This document shows, piece after piece, positions 49,075 through 58,461 of a stretch of 64,000 nucleotides of DNA. Source of the DNA: Scatosoma sp045128055 (GTDB lineage: Bacteria > Bacillota > Clostridia > Christensenellales > Borkfalkiaceae); assembly GCA_045128055.1 (NCBI GenBank), contig JBGVRC010000120.1:24030-88029 (forward strand). Direction: 5' to 3'. Made by a program: the position numbers and the translations under genes. Under the pieces are notes generated by a model, which ran no database searches, was not told where the DNA came from, and worked only from the letters and a program-made list of their open reading frames with translations. Numbering within the stretch: position 1 is the stretch's first letter; each line of letters starts with the position of its first letter.

Positions 49075-49212
49075 AAGCGTTTCTTCCTTTTGCGGGGGCG
49101 TTCCCCTTTTCGTGTAATTAGTATAGCTCTTTTTCTGGTTTTTGTCAAGAAAAAGGGCGGCAAGAAAACCCAGCCGTCCTTTTTCAAGGTAAATAAGTTG
49201 AAAACGCAAAGA

Positions 49213-49926
49213 TTAGTTACAGCCGACGCTTTCGCTTGCGTCCAAAGCGTCCGTTTTGCTTTGGAAGGAATACAAGTCGAACTCGCTGTCGATGTCAAAT
49301 TCGTCCGCGGAGTCAAACGCGGCGAGCTTGGAAACGGACACTTCGTACGCCGTCATCGTCCGCATTTCCGTTTCCGACAGCTTTTTTTGGTATTCGCGGC
49401 TTTGGATACGGCCGGAAATGGCAATCTTGTCGCCGACGGCGAGATTTTTGACAAAGCGCGCGTTTCTCCCCCACGCGATACAGGGAATATAGTCGGATTT
49501 ATTGTACGCGCGGTTGACCGCCACCAGCACGTCGGCAATTTCGCGGTTGAAAGGCGTGGTGCGGTAGACGGGCGGTTTGCAAATATACCCGCTGAGCAAA
49601 ATGCTGTTGGGATTTTTATCGGGGAGCTCGGGTAAGAGCTCGCGTACGAAAACGGTGAGCATTAGCCGAGAACGCCCGTTTTCGATTTTGTTATAGCTGC
49701 GGAATTGACCGAGCGCGCAAATGCTTTTGCCTTTTTCCAACATTCCGTCCTGGATAAGCCGTTCGGAAAGGGTGACGGGTAAGACGTCCGCTTGACCGGA
49801 AAGGCGCATTACGCGTACGAAAAATTCGTAAAACCCTTCCCCGTAAATTTCGTGGGAAAAGCTTGCGTCGCTGATAATTTCACCTGCGATAAAGACTTTG
49901 TTGTTTTTTTCTGTGACGTAGTTCAT
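49213..49926 (-). CDS. Single-stranded DNA-binding-like protein with two OB folds
   Basis: A 237-residue protein with two SSB-type OB folds: residues about 8-100 (VFIAGEIISDASFSHEIYGEGFYEFFVRV) and about 105-205 (SILLSGYICKPPVYRTTPFNREIADVLVAVNRAYNKSDYIPCIAWG), the second with the standard SSB core. The acidic C-terminal tip of a normal SSB is absent. Double-OB SSB-like proteins of this kind occur in Clostridia, separate from the main ssb of the rpsF-ssb-rpsR operon. AGGAGGT precedes the start. Confidence 0.82.
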   Translation of the reverse strand: MNYVTEKNNKVFIAGEIISDASFSHEIYGEGFYEFFVRVMRLSGQADVLPVTLSERLIQDGMLEKGKSICALGQFRSYNKIENGRSRLMLTVFVRELLPELPDKNPNSILLSGYICKPPVYRTTPFNREIADVLVAVNRAYNKSDYIPCIAWGRNARFVKNLAVGDKIAISGRIQSREYQKKLSETEMRTMTAYEVSVSKLAAFDSADEFDIDSEFDLYSFQSKTDALDASESVGCN

Positions 49927-49950
49927 ATATTTTTACCTCCGAGTAATTTT

Positions 49951-50745
49951 TTATCCGTTTTTGTGCTGTCTGCCGTTATGGTCGATATAGTAATCGTCCG
50001 TATAAATCAATTCGCTGATGGGAACAAAGGTAAAACCGCGGTTTTTCAAGGTGGAAAATATCAAGGGCAGAGCCTTGGCGGTGTGTAGGCCGTTGTTATG
50101 GCAAAGAATAATCGAACCGTTTTTCGCGCTGTTGATAATCCGCATAGCGATCTCCGTTGCGGATAAATTTTTCCAGTCCAGCGAGTCCACGTCCCATTGA
50201 ATCGGATACAAGCCCATTTCGCGGCAGGTGTCGATAAGTAGATTGTTATAATCCCCGTACGGGGGACGAAAAAGCGTAACCTTTTGCTTAGTGATTTCTT
50301 CAATCGCTTTTTTGGAAGTAGTTAGCTCGTCTACGATTTGTTCTTTGGTTAGGGTACTCATATACGGATGGGTGCGGCTGTGCGTACCCATTTCGTGGCC
50401 GTTCGCTACGATTTTTTCTACGTATTCCGGGTATTTTTTCACCCAAAATTCCACGGCGAAAAAGGTGCAGCGCACGTCGTTTTGTTGCATAACGTTAAGT
50501 AGTTCGTCCGTGTGGTCCACTCCCCACGCGCAATCGAAGCTGATGGCGATTTTCTTTTCTTCTATTTCCACCGAATAAATGGGCAGAGAACGGCTTGAAC
50601 TCGTACCTGCCCCCGTCGTTTGTGAATTCGGCGCAACCAAATTGACGCAATAGGCGATGACGTAAATCACGCTTAAAAGAGCGGCGAAAACGAGCGTGGA
50701 CATAACAAAAGCCGCTGAAAAACGGCGTCGGATTTGTTTGGGCAT
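49951..50745 (-). CDS. Polysaccharide deacetylase (PdaB-like, sporulation)
   Basis: A 264-residue NodB-domain deacetylase with a TM anchor near 13-35 and catalytic motifs ISFDCAWG (residues about 68-75), HSRTHPYMS near 126-134 (metal ligands), FRPPYGDYN near 160, and late DVDSLDW. The FDxAWG pattern is typical of PdaB-type enzymes required for spore cortex. Residues after the anchor (TTGAGTSSSRS) come from a copy of the dispersed element, in the linker to the catalytic domain. Confidence 0.88.
   Translation of the reverse strand: MPKQIRRRFSAAFVMSTLVFAALLSVIYVIAYCVNLVAPNSQTTGAGTSSSRSLPIYSVEIEEKKIAISFDCAWGVDHTDELLNVMQQNDVRCTFFAVEFWVKKYPEYVEKIVANGHEMGTHSRTHPYMSTLTKEQIVDELTTSKKAIEEITKQKVTLFRPPYGDYNNLLIDTCREMGLYPIQWDVDSLDWKNLSATEIAMRIINSAKNGSIILCHNNGLHTAKALPLIFSTLKNRGFTFVPISELIYTDDYYIDHNGRQHKNG
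50595..50623 (-). repeat. Dispersed 28-bp element, GGGGG/TTC form (in the deacetylase gene)
   Basis: Full-length copy read as TTGAGTSSS. In this frame the ATG form would give a stop; TTC is present. Confidence 0.85.
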
Positions 50746-50986
50746 AGGACTTCTCCATTGTAAGGGAAATTGTTTGTCGAAATTTTACATTTTGCGGCGA
50801 AAAAGGGGTGGCTTTGTCAAAAACGTAGCCCCGCTTTTTCAAGGGGGACAAAATACTGTATTCCTGCTTTGCGCGGAATATGCCCGTCAAAAGCCGAAAA
50901 AGAAAAAATGTCTATAAACGGTTTACTTTTTGCGGGAAATCGTGTATAATATTAGGCACACTATACAAGGGAGCAGGCGAAACGAG

Positions 50987-51241
50987 ATGAGAATTTGGGC
51001 AAAGCTTATGACGGACGGGCATATTAAAAAGCAATACGTTTATGAAAACCCCGAACAGTTGACGTATTCTCATTTTTTCGAGTATTTGACGGAAATTTGT
51101 TACGCGTTGGATATTCCCACCCCCGTGTTGACCAAGACGCATATCTTCAATTTTGCCAAATTTAATCACGTTAAGTTTGTAAAAAGCGATTTTGTGGAGA
51201 GCTTGGGTTACGGATTTTTGATGCTGGAAAACTTGTTTTAA
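50987..51241 (+). CDS. Small conserved protein of unknown function
   Basis: An 84-residue protein from the ATG at 50987, with MRIWAKLMTDGHIKKQYVYE at the start; similar small proteins occur widely in Clostridia but no function is known to me. GGGAGCAGG upstream serves as ribosome-binding site. A promoter with TATAAT at about 50945 precedes it. No membrane segments or metal motifs are seen. lrp follows after 35 bp, so it may be co-transcribed with lrp and the aminotransferase. Confidence 0.6.
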   Translation: MRIWAKLMTDGHIKKQYVYENPEQLTYSHFFEYLTEICYALDIPTPVLTKTHIFNFAKFNHVKFVKSDFVESLGYGFLMLENLF

Positions 51242-51276
51242 TACACGAAACGAAAACCCCTTACAAGGAGAAAATT

Positions 51277-51768
51277 ATGACGGCTTTGGAAAGAGATATT
51301 GTCAATATTTTGCAGGAAGACGCGCGTATATCACCTAAAAAAATCGCGGCGATTTTGTCCGTGGACGAAGCGGTGGTAAAAGCTTGCATTTCGGAGATGG
51401 AGCAAAACGGCGTATTGGTGAAATACACGGCGATCGTCAACAGCGAAAAGGCGGAAGACGCCATTGTGGAAGCGTTGATCGAAGTGAAGGTTACGCCCAA
51501 GAAAAAGGAAGGCTTTGACGGAATCGCCAAGCAAATCGCCGCGTTCCCCGAAGTAAAAGCGGTGTATTTGATGAGCGGCGCGTACGATTTGGCGGTGTTT
51601 ATCGAAGACAAGACCTTGCAACAGGTCGCCCGCTTTGTTTCCGAACGAATTTCCACCTTTGACGGGGTGATTTCGACGGCGACGCACTTTATCTTGAAAA
51701 AGTATAAAATCGAAGGTACGCGCACCTATCGCGACGACGAAGATTTCCGTTTGTCTGTGCAGGCGTAA
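51277..51768 (+). CDS. Lrp/AsnC-family transcriptional regulator
   Basis: A 163-residue leucine-responsive-type regulator: N-terminal winged helix (DIVNILQEDARISPKKIAAILSVDEAVVKACISEMEQNG) and C-terminal RAM ligand-binding domain with GAYDLAVFIEDKTL. An aminotransferase gene follows 50 bp downstream, and Lrp-aminotransferase pairs usually mean regulation by the amino acid handled by the enzyme. ACAAGGAG precedes the start. Confidence 0.93.
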   Translation: MTALERDIVNILQEDARISPKKIAAILSVDEAVVKACISEMEQNGVLVKYTAIVNSEKAEDAIVEALIEVKVTPKKKEGFDGIAKQIAAFPEVKAVYLMSGAYDLAVFIEDKTLQQVARFVSERISTFDGVISTATHFILKKYKIEGTRTYRDDEDFRLSVQA

Positions 51769-51771
51769 CGC

Positions 51772-51800
51772 GTTCAACGCGTACCTGGTACGGTCATTTT
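51772..51800 (-). repeat. Dispersed 28-bp element, CGTAC/TTG form (lrp-aminotransferase gap)
   Basis: Full-length intergenic copy on the minus strand that fills nearly the whole gap. The minus strand reads AAAATGACCGTACCAGGTAC, showing the GGGGG block swapped for CGTAC. Confidence 0.88.
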
Positions 51801-51817
51801 GACGAAAGGACACGATT

Positions 51818-52987
51818 ATGCGTGATTTTGTAAACAAAAAAACCAAGCTTATCCAGCCGAGCGGTATCCGAAAATTTTTCGATATCGTATCGAGCACGAA
51901 GGACGCCATTTCTCTTGGTGTGGGCGAGCCTGATTTCGTCACGCCTTGGAAGGTGCGTTCGGCTGCGATAACGTCTTTGCAAAGGGGGTATACGCAATAT
52001 ACGGGCAACCGCGGTATCCCCGCTTTGTTGGAATTGATTTCTCGGTATCTTTCCGAGCGGTTTGGCTTGGAATACGACCCCAAACATATCCTTGTTACCG
52101 TGGGCGGCAGCGAAGCGATTGACTTGGCGCTCCGTGCGTGTGTGGAAAGCGGCGACGAAGTGCTTATCCCCGACCCTGCCTACGTGTCTTACTCCCCTTT
52201 GGTTGCTCTGGCGGACGGCTTGCCCGTGCATGTGGAATGTAAAGAAGAAGACAATTTTGTATTAAAGCCCGAATATTTGGAAAAGGTGATTACGCCAAAA
52301 ACCAAGGCGATTATTCTCACCTATCCCAACAACCCCACGGGCGCGATTATGACAAAGGAAGAATTGCAAGCGATTGCGGAAGTGTTTATCCGTCACGATT
52401 TGCTTGTGATTACGGACGAAATCTACGCGGAGCTTACGTACGGGAAAAAGCACGCTTCGATTGCGGCTTTGCCCGGTATGAAAGAGCGTACGGTGTATAT
52501 CAGCGGTTTTTCCAAGGCGTTTGCGATGACGGGTTGGCGGTTGGGCTACGTATGCGCGCCCAAGGAAATTGACGAAGCGATGTTTAAAATTCATCAATAC
52601 GGGATTATGTGCGCGCCGATTATGTCTCAGCACGCAGCGATGGAAGCGCTCCGCGACGGATTTTCCGACGGGTTTGCGACGGTGGAAGAAATGCGGGATT
52701 CGTATAATAAACGCCGTAAATTCGTACTCCACTCTCTTTCGGAAATCGGAATGGACTGTTTTGAACCGCAGGGCGCGTTTTACGCCTTTCCGTCCGTGAA
52801 AAAGACGGGGATGAACGGCGAAGAGTTTGCCAACGGGTTGCTGGCGGCGCAAAAGGTGGCGGTTGTCCCCGGCAGCGCGTTTGGGGATTTTGGCAGCGAC
52901 AACGTCCGTCTTTCCTACGCGACGAGTATGACGGCTTTGTCCGAAGCGTTTGATAGAACGTCGGCTTTTTTACAGCAAAGCAAATAA
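51818..52987 (+). CDS. Pyridoxal-phosphate aminotransferase (class I/II)
   Basis: A 389-residue fold-type I aminotransferase. The segment SLGVGEPDFVTPWKV, the PLP contacts in VTVGGSEAIDLAL and YPNNPTGAIM, and the PLP Lys in YISGFSKAFAMTGWRLGY are all intact. The likely reaction is transamination of an aspartate, aromatic or similar amino acid; the specificity cannot be read from sequence. It pairs with the upstream lrp. GAAAGGA precedes the start. There is no terminator with a T-run before the greA leader. Confidence 0.9.
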   Translation: MRDFVNKKTKLIQPSGIRKFFDIVSSTKDAISLGVGEPDFVTPWKVRSAAITSLQRGYTQYTGNRGIPALLELISRYLSERFGLEYDPKHILVTVGGSEAIDLALRACVESGDEVLIPDPAYVSYSPLVALADGLPVHVECKEEDNFVLKPEYLEKVITPKTKAIILTYPNNPTGAIMTKEELQAIAEVFIRHDLLVITDEIYAELTYGKKHASIAALPGMKERTVYISGFSKAFAMTGWRLGYVCAPKEIDEAMFKIHQYGIMCAPIMSQHAAMEALRDGFSDGFATVEEMRDSYNKRRKFVLHSLSEIGMDCFEPQGAFYAFPSVKKTGMNGEEFANGLLAAQKVAVVPGSAFGDFGSDNVRLSYATSMTALSEAFDRTSAFLQQSK

Positions 52988-53084
52988 GCGGGCGTGTAAG
53001 GCTTTTTAAAGAGAAAAATCGACAAAAAAAACACCCGTAAATGGGGAAAACGGGTGAAAATCTTTTGAAAACTTATAAAAAACA

Positions 53085-53113
53085 TTGACAAAATGTAAAA
53101 AATGATATATAAT
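53085..53113 (+). promoter_or_regulatory. greA promoter
   Basis: TTGACA (53085-53090) and TATAAT (53108-53113), consensus with a 17-bp spacer, 156 bp before greA. Confidence 0.85.
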
Positions 53114-53127
53114 AAGGAACGTAAATC

Positions 53128-53191
53128 AAACCGTGGCTCTTGGGAAAAAGAGTCACGGTAATTTTAACGTCCCGCGAAAAGGCGGTTTTTT
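53128..53191 (+). promoter_or_regulatory. greA leader hairpin and terminator-like stem
   Basis: ACCGTGGCTCTT (about 53130) pairs with AAGAGTCACGGT (about 53160). A second stem, CCGC (53172-53175) / GCGG (53182-53185), is followed by six T. This looks like an attenuator rather than an ordinary leader. Confidence 0.55.
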
Positions 53192-53268
53192 CACGCACTT
53201 TTTTACCCCAAACGGGTGAAAAGTGAAGAAATTTCCTTAAAAACAGCTTGCGGGATAGGAGGAATCAA

Positions 53269-53739
53269 ATGGCAGAACAGCAATTTATTATGACACAAAA
53301 AGGCTACGACGAAGCGTTGGAACGTTTGAGATATTTGCAAACGGAAAAGCGTCAAGAAATCGTAGAACGTATTTCTGAAGCAAGAAGCCACGGCGACTTA
53401 TCGGAAAATGCGGAGTATGACGCGGCGCGTAATGAACAAGCGGCAAACGAAGGCGAAATCGCTGAATTGGATTACAAAATCAAAAATGCCGTTATTACCG
53501 ACGTGAGCACGGATACTTCGTTTGTGCATATTGGTTCGAAAGTAAAAGTATACGACGAAGAAATGGATGAAGAAGAAGTATACGAAATTACGGGTACGAT
53601 GGAAGCAAAACCTATGGAAAACAAAATTTCCAACGAATCCCCCGTTGGCGCGGCTTTGTTGAAGCACAAAGTAGGCGAATCGGTGAAGGTAGTTGCTCCC
53701 GACGGTGAATACAGACTCGTTATCAAAGAAATTTTCTAA
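53269..53739 (+). CDS. greA: Transcription elongation factor GreA
   Basis: Stimulates cleavage of backtracked RNA by RNA polymerase. From the ATG at 53269 (AGGAGGAATC site) it is 156 residues: the N-terminal coiled coil with EARSHGDLSENAEYDAARNEQ near 37-57 (acidic tip DLSENAEYD), and the C-terminal FKBP-like domain. It is transcribed ahead of lysS, a common greA-lysS pair. Confidence 0.97.
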   Translation: MAEQQFIMTQKGYDEALERLRYLQTEKRQEIVERISEARSHGDLSENAEYDAARNEQAANEGEIAELDYKIKNAVITDVSTDTSFVHIGSKVKVYDEEMDEEEVYEITGTMEAKPMENKISNESPVGAALLKHKVGESVKVVAPDGEYRLVIKEIF

Positions 53740-53834
53740 AAAATTTACGAAACGGAGCGGATTAAAGGCTTAAAAAAGCTTGGATTGTAAGAAAAAACGC
53801 TTCGTAAAGAGAAAGATAAAAACGGAGATTGATT

Positions 53835-55346
53835 ATGCAAGAAAATAAAGGGATGAACAACGCGGTTGTTTCGGAAGAAGAACAGCTTATTGAACAGGCA
53901 AGAATCCGTCGCGAAAAGCTCGCGAAGCTTGTTTCGGAAGGCAAAAACCCCTATGAACAAGTCAAATACGAAGTAAACGCGGATTCGGCGTCCATTAAAG
54001 AAAACTTCGAAGCGTACGAAGGTAAAACGGTATCCATGGCAGGGCGTATGATGTCCCGCCGTATTATGGGTAAGGCTTCGTTTTCGCATATCGCGGACAG
54101 AACGGGATCTATCCAAATTTACGTAACCCGTCAAGACATCGGGGAAGAAAACTACGCTTCCTATAAAAAGGATTACGACATCGGCGATATTTTCGGTTTT
54201 AAGGGCTTTGTGTTTAAAACGCAAACGGGCGAAGTTTCCGTACACGTAACGGAAATTATTTTGCTTTCCAAATCCTTGTTGCCCTTGCCTGAAAAATACA
54301 ACGGCTTGCAAGATAAGGATATGAAATACCGTCTTCGTCACTTGGATTTGATTATGAACAAGGACGTACAGGATACCTTCCGCAAGCGTTCGCAAATTTT
54401 GAAAGAGATCCGCGCGTACCTTGACGGCAGGGGGTATTTGGAAGTGGACACCCCCACCCTTCTCACCATGGAAATAGGCGCGGACGCAAGACCTTTCAAA
54501 ACCCACCACAACGCTTTGGATTTGGATATGTATATGCGTGTGGAAACGGAGCTTTGCTTGAAGAGATTGATTGTCGGCGGTTTGGATAAGGTATACGAAG
54601 TAGGCCGTATTTTCCGTAACGAAGGTATGGACGCGTACCACAACCCCGAATTTACCACCATCGAAATGTACGAAGCGTACACCGATTATATCGGTATGAT
54701 GGATATGATTGAAGATATGTACAAAACCGTTACCTTAAAGGTTTGCGGTACGTTGGACATTTCCTATCAAGGCACGGAAATCCACATGGGCGACTGGACG
54801 AGATTGACTATGGCGGAAGCGGTGAAAAAATACGCTGGCGTAGATTATAACGATTGGGCAACCGACGAAGACGCGCGCGCTGCGGCGAAAGCGCTCGGTG
54901 TGGAATTAGAACACGAAAACGCAACCAAGGGCTGGGTGCTTATCGAGCTTTTCGACGCGTTTGTAGAAGACAAGCTCATTCAACCCACCGTCATCTACGA
55001 TTATCCCGTAGAAAACTCGCCTTTGGCAAAGCGTAAGCCTTCCAACCCCGCGTTTACCGAACGTTTCGAATACTTCATTTGCGGACACGAATACGGCAAC
55101 GCTTTCTCGGAATTGAACGACCCCATCGACCAAAAACAACGTATGGTAAAACAAATCGAAGCAAAGCGCGCAAAGGGCAACAACGAAGCGCAGCTTGACG
55201 AAGATTTCCTTAACGCTTTGGAATACGGTTTGCCCCCCACAGGCGGTTTGGGCATGGGTTTAGATCGTTTCGTAATGTTGCTTACGGACAGCTCTACTAT
55301 CCGCGACGTCATCTTGTTCCCGACGATGAAGCCCAAAAAGGCATAA
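53835..55346 (+). CDS. lysS: Lysyl-tRNA synthetase (class II)
   Basis: Charges tRNA-Lys. The 503-residue protein, from the ATG at 53835 (GGAGATTG site), has an N-terminal OB anticodon-binding domain, motif 1 (ILKEIRAYLDGRGYLEVDTPTL), motif 2 (FRNEGMDAYHNPEFTTIEMYEA) and motif 3 (GLGMGLDRFVMLL). It follows greA by about 95 bp. Confidence 0.97.
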   Translation: MQENKGMNNAVVSEEEQLIEQARIRREKLAKLVSEGKNPYEQVKYEVNADSASIKENFEAYEGKTVSMAGRMMSRRIMGKASFSHIADRTGSIQIYVTRQDIGEENYASYKKDYDIGDIFGFKGFVFKTQTGEVSVHVTEIILLSKSLLPLPEKYNGLQDKDMKYRLRHLDLIMNKDVQDTFRKRSQILKEIRAYLDGRGYLEVDTPTLLTMEIGADARPFKTHHNALDLDMYMRVETELCLKRLIVGGLDKVYEVGRIFRNEGMDAYHNPEFTTIEMYEAYTDYIGMMDMIEDMYKTVTLKVCGTLDISYQGTEIHMGDWTRLTMAEAVKKYAGVDYNDWATDEDARAAAKALGVELEHENATKGWVLIELFDAFVEDKLIQPTVIYDYPVENSPLAKRKPSNPAFTERFEYFICGHEYGNAFSELNDPIDQKQRMVKQIEAKRAKGNNEAQLDEDFLNALEYGLPPTGGLGMGLDRFVMLLTDSSTIRDVILFPTMKPKKA

Positions 55347-55410
55347 AAACGATTTTTTCGTATAAGCCAAGCATTTATACGGAGCTTTTTCGTATAAATC
55401 GGAGAAAATT

Positions 55411-56442
55411 ATGGATGCAAAAATTACCAAAATCAGAATATCGAGAATGCTCTCGTACGATTGGCTGAAAATCGTGCTTGCGTCGTTGGCAGCGATTCTC
55501 GTTTGGGCGCTTGTCTTTTCAATGACGGCTACGCGCATTACGCCCGCGCAACAATTTAGCGTATTTAACTACACGGGGAATACTTCGTTTGCGTTGACGG
55601 ATTTTAACAATTTGTACAACAAAGCGTTTGAAGACAAGATATTTTCGTATGAAGTAATCGAATTGACGCAAAACGATTTGGCGGCGAACAAAGAATACGC
55701 GGGAACGCTGATGGAAGCGAGAACGGCGGTGGAAGAAGGCGACGTTATTTTCGTTGCGGATATCGATAACCCCGACACGGCGCAAAAGGATGAAAACGGC
55801 GAAATTATCGGCTATGAAAGAACGTACGTCGAATCCTTGCTTTGGGGGTATTACGCATATTTATACGACTTAAATCCCGAAAAGGAAGGCAGCTTCTTTT
55901 ATAAAATGGAAGCGTATTTAGACGGGTTTTACACGGAAGGCTGGGAAAAGGCAGACAGTCTTGACGAAGAAAAGGTAAAGACGGAGTTTCGCGCTCGTGT
56001 CAAAAATGATAAACGCTTCAAGACGGAAGCGCAGTTGCTTCAAGGCGAAAAGGACGATATTGCGCGTATTGAAAAATACCGCGACGCGTTGGAACAATTT
56101 TACGCTTGGTTAGACGAAGGGATTATCAGCTTCGCTACCACCACGCTGACGGACGGGGAATACACCATAGAAGGTACGTACACAATCAATCTTTGCCCTG
56201 ACGAAAGCAAGATGGGCGGTTTGAAAAAATACGTTGCGTATTATGAAGAAGTAATCGAAAATGCGGACGCCGCAACGGGCGAAGAAGGGAAAACGCATTA
56301 CGTTCAGACGGCGAAAGATATGAGCGTAGCCTTTTTCATGTTTGATGGCGTGGAAGACGGCTTCCAGTACGAAAGCTTGCTTTTTGTCAATTATTTGATT
56401 GAAAATGCGTTGATTGAAACGGAAAATATAGCGAAGAACTAA
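55411..56442 (+). CDS. Membrane-anchored extracytoplasmic protein of unknown function
   Basis: A 343-residue protein with an N-terminal anchor (IVLASLAAILVWALVFSMTA near 21-40) and a long hydrophilic, acidic C-terminal part with no recognised family. GGAGAAAATT precedes the start. An AT-rich leader with direct repeats of TTTTCGTATAA lies upstream. A hairpin AAAGAAACGGTTTAACCGTT follows at 56446. It sits between lysS and the decarboxylase gene; the sequence gives no hint of a link. Confidence 0.6.
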   Translation: MDAKITKIRISRMLSYDWLKIVLASLAAILVWALVFSMTATRITPAQQFSVFNYTGNTSFALTDFNNLYNKAFEDKIFSYEVIELTQNDLAANKEYAGTLMEARTAVEEGDVIFVADIDNPDTAQKDENGEIIGYERTYVESLLWGYYAYLYDLNPEKEGSFFYKMEAYLDGFYTEGWEKADSLDEEKVKTEFRARVKNDKRFKTEAQLLQGEKDDIARIEKYRDALEQFYAWLDEGIISFATTTLTDGEYTIEGTYTINLCPDESKMGGLKKYVAYYEEVIENADAATGEEGKTHYVQTAKDMSVAFFMFDGVEDGFQYESLLFVNYLIENALIETENIAKN

Positions 56443-56445
56443 CGA

Positions 56446-56472
56446 AAAGAAACGGTTTAACCGTTTCTTTCC
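56446..56472 (+). terminator. Terminator after the membrane-anchored protein
   Basis: AAAGAAACGG / CCGTTTCTTT symmetrical hairpin with a short T-rich tail. Confidence 0.7.
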
Positions 56473-56493
56473 TTATTAAACGGGAAAAAGAGT

Positions 56494-57819
56494 ATGTTGC
56501 GTGAGATTTTAACGAAAAAAGAAATTTTAAAAAATTGCAAAATTTTTCGGATGCTTGCTACGCAAGCGGAAAAGGAACACGCGTCTTTTCACACGCCCGG
56601 GCATAAGGTACACGGCTTTGACATCACCGAGCTGTCCTATTCGGACAATCTTTCCAGTCCCAAGGGCTGCATTTTGGAAGCGGAAAGGGACGTAGCGGAA
56701 ATTCTTGGCGCGCGCAGAAGTTTTCTTTTGACGGACGGCAGCACTTGCGGTATTTTGTCTATGCTGTACGCGGCAAAGCAGCTCGGTGCGAAAAATATCG
56801 CCTTTTGCGAAAGCACCCATAAAAGTGTTTTCAACGGTTGCGCGGCGCTGGGCTTGACCCCGCTTGTCTATACGTCGTCAAAACGGGAAGAAATCCCGTT
56901 TGCCCCTACCATGTCCGTGTTGAGCGAGAAAAATGGTGACATTTTTGCCGCAGCGGACGCGATTTTATTTACGTCGCCCGACTATTACGGAAACGTAGCC
57001 GATTTGCGCGGCGCAAGGGAATTTTGCGACAAGAACGGTAAAATTTTGCTTGTGGACGGCGCGCACGGCGGGCATTTACATTTTGAAAAGGAACTGCACG
57101 CGGGTAGCTATGCGGATATGTGGGTGGACGGCGTGCATAAGAGCCTGCCTGCTTTGACGCAGGGCGCGATCGTATCGGCAAAAAGCGAAAAATTTGCCCA
57201 AGCCTTGCAAAAGGGCGTGGATATTTTTCGCACCACCAGCCCGTCTTATCCGATTATGGCGTCTGTGGAATACGCGGTGAAATATCCCCGTAAAGTTACC
57301 TTGGAAAAACGAGTAAACTTGTTTAAAAAGAGATACGCGCGTATTTATCAAAACGACGATTGGACAAAGCTTTGCGCGCGGTTTGGTAAGCACGCCTTTC
57401 AAGTGGAAAAAATCTTGGAAGAAGAAGGGATTTTTGCGGAGTTTTGCGACGGGAACGTATTGATGTTTTATTTATCCCCTGCGACGAGAATGCAGGATTT
57501 TGATAGATTAAAAACCCGTTTGACCGAGCTGTTTGTTCAATTCCCCGATTATGAGCCCAAAAAGAGCAAAAAAGAGAATGAACTCGACCCTGCCCCCCTT
57601 GTTTTTGATAAAAATGCGGAAACGGAGTGGGTGGATATGGACGGAGCGGAAGGCAGAATTTGCGCGAATAACTGCGGGTTGTTTCCCCCGTGTACGCCGC
57701 TCATTTTGCAGGGCGAAAGGATAGAAAAAGAAAAGCTGCGGCTAATGCGGCAGGCGAACAACCTATTCGGTGTTCAAGACGGCAAAATTTTGGTGTTAAA
57801 AAACAAGGATAAGGAATAA
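56494..57819 (+). CDS. Orn/Lys/Arg decarboxylase-family PLP enzyme (YaaO-like)
   Basis: A 441-residue PLP-dependent enzyme of the basic amino acid decarboxylase family (YaaO/SpeA type). ASFHTPGHKVHGFDITEL near 34 is the family signature, and VDGVHKSLPALTQGA near 205 carries the PLP Lys. The C-terminal domain has CPPC-like Cys spacing (CGLFPPCTPLIL). tmk follows with a 3-bp gap, as yaaO-tmk does in Bacillus. A diverged copy of the dispersed element lies antisense within ELDPAPLVF near residue 364. The substrate cannot be assigned. Confidence 0.88.
   Translation: MLREILTKKEILKNCKIFRMLATQAEKEHASFHTPGHKVHGFDITELSYSDNLSSPKGCILEAERDVAEILGARRSFLLTDGSTCGILSMLYAAKQLGAKNIAFCESTHKSVFNGCAALGLTPLVYTSSKREEIPFAPTMSVLSEKNGDIFAAADAILFTSPDYYGNVADLRGAREFCDKNGKILLVDGAHGGHLHFEKELHAGSYADMWVDGVHKSLPALTQGAIVSAKSEKFAQALQKGVDIFRTTSPSYPIMASVEYAVKYPRKVTLEKRVNLFKKRYARIYQNDDWTKLCARFGKHAFQVEKILEEEGIFAEFCDGNVLMFYLSPATRMQDFDRLKTRLTELFVQFPDYEPKKSKKENELDPAPLVFDKNAETEWVDMDGAEGRICANNCGLFPPCTPLILQGERIEKEKLRLMRQANNLFGVQDGKILVLKNKDKE
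57579..57606 (-). repeat. Dispersed element, diverged, in the decarboxylase gene
   Basis: TGAACTCGACCCTGCCCCCC on the plus strand; the gene reads it antisense as ELDPAPL. Very close to the copy at 50595. Confidence 0.6.
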
Positions 57820-57822
57820 ATT

Positions 57823-58452
57823 ATGGAAAAACGCGGAAAATTTATTACTTTTGAAGGTTGCGAAGGTTGTGGAAAGAGCACGCAGGTGCGCCTTTTTAAT
57901 GAATATTTGGCAAAGAAAGGCATACCGCACATTTTCACGCGTGAGCCCGGCGGGGAAAAGATTTCGGAAGAAATCCGCCGCATTTTACTCGACGCGAATA
58001 ACGCGGAAATGACAAGCGAATGCGAAGCCTTGCTTTACGCCGCTTCGCGCGTACAGCATTTAAACGATAGAGTAGAGCCTGCATTGGCGGCTGGGAAGAT
58101 AGTCGTTTGCGACAGATACGTCGATTCTTCGCTCGCCTACCAAGGCTATGGCCGTGGGCTTGGCGTGGAGTTTGTCAGCGGCGTAAACGCGTACGCTTTG
58201 CAAAACTATATGCCCGACGTGACGATTTTTATCGATCTTTCCCCCGAAGCGGCGTTTAAAAGAAAGCACGGCGCGGACGAAAACGATAGACTGGAACAGG
58301 CGGGAATGCCCTTCCATCAAAGGGTTTACGACGGGTTTAAGAAGCTTGCGGCGGCGTACCCGAATCGTTACGTCTGCGTAGACGGCAATCAAACGCCTGA
58401 TGAAATTTTTGCGGAAGTTTTGGCGGTTTTACAGGAAAGAAACTGCTTATAA
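57823..58452 (+). CDS. tmk: Thymidylate kinase
   Basis: Phosphorylates dTMP to dTDP. The 209-residue protein has the P-loop FEGCEGCGKSTQ at about 8-19 and DRYVDSSLAYQG near 92-103. It lies 3 bp after the decarboxylase and 9 bp before mntP, so the three probably form an operon. Confidence 0.97.
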   Translation: MEKRGKFITFEGCEGCGKSTQVRLFNEYLAKKGIPHIFTREPGGEKISEEIRRILLDANNAEMTSECEALLYAASRVQHLNDRVEPALAAGKIVVCDRYVDSSLAYQGYGRGLGVEFVSGVNAYALQNYMPDVTIFIDLSPEAAFKRKHGADENDRLEQAGMPFHQRVYDGFKKLAAAYPNRYVCVDGNQTPDEIFAEVLAVLQERNCL

Positions 58453-58461
58453 AGGATAGAT

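Noticed and set aside
48361..49926. CRISPR-associated cas4 locus
   Set aside because: No repeats, cas1 or cas2 nearby; the protein fits DUF2779/RecB-like nucleases better.
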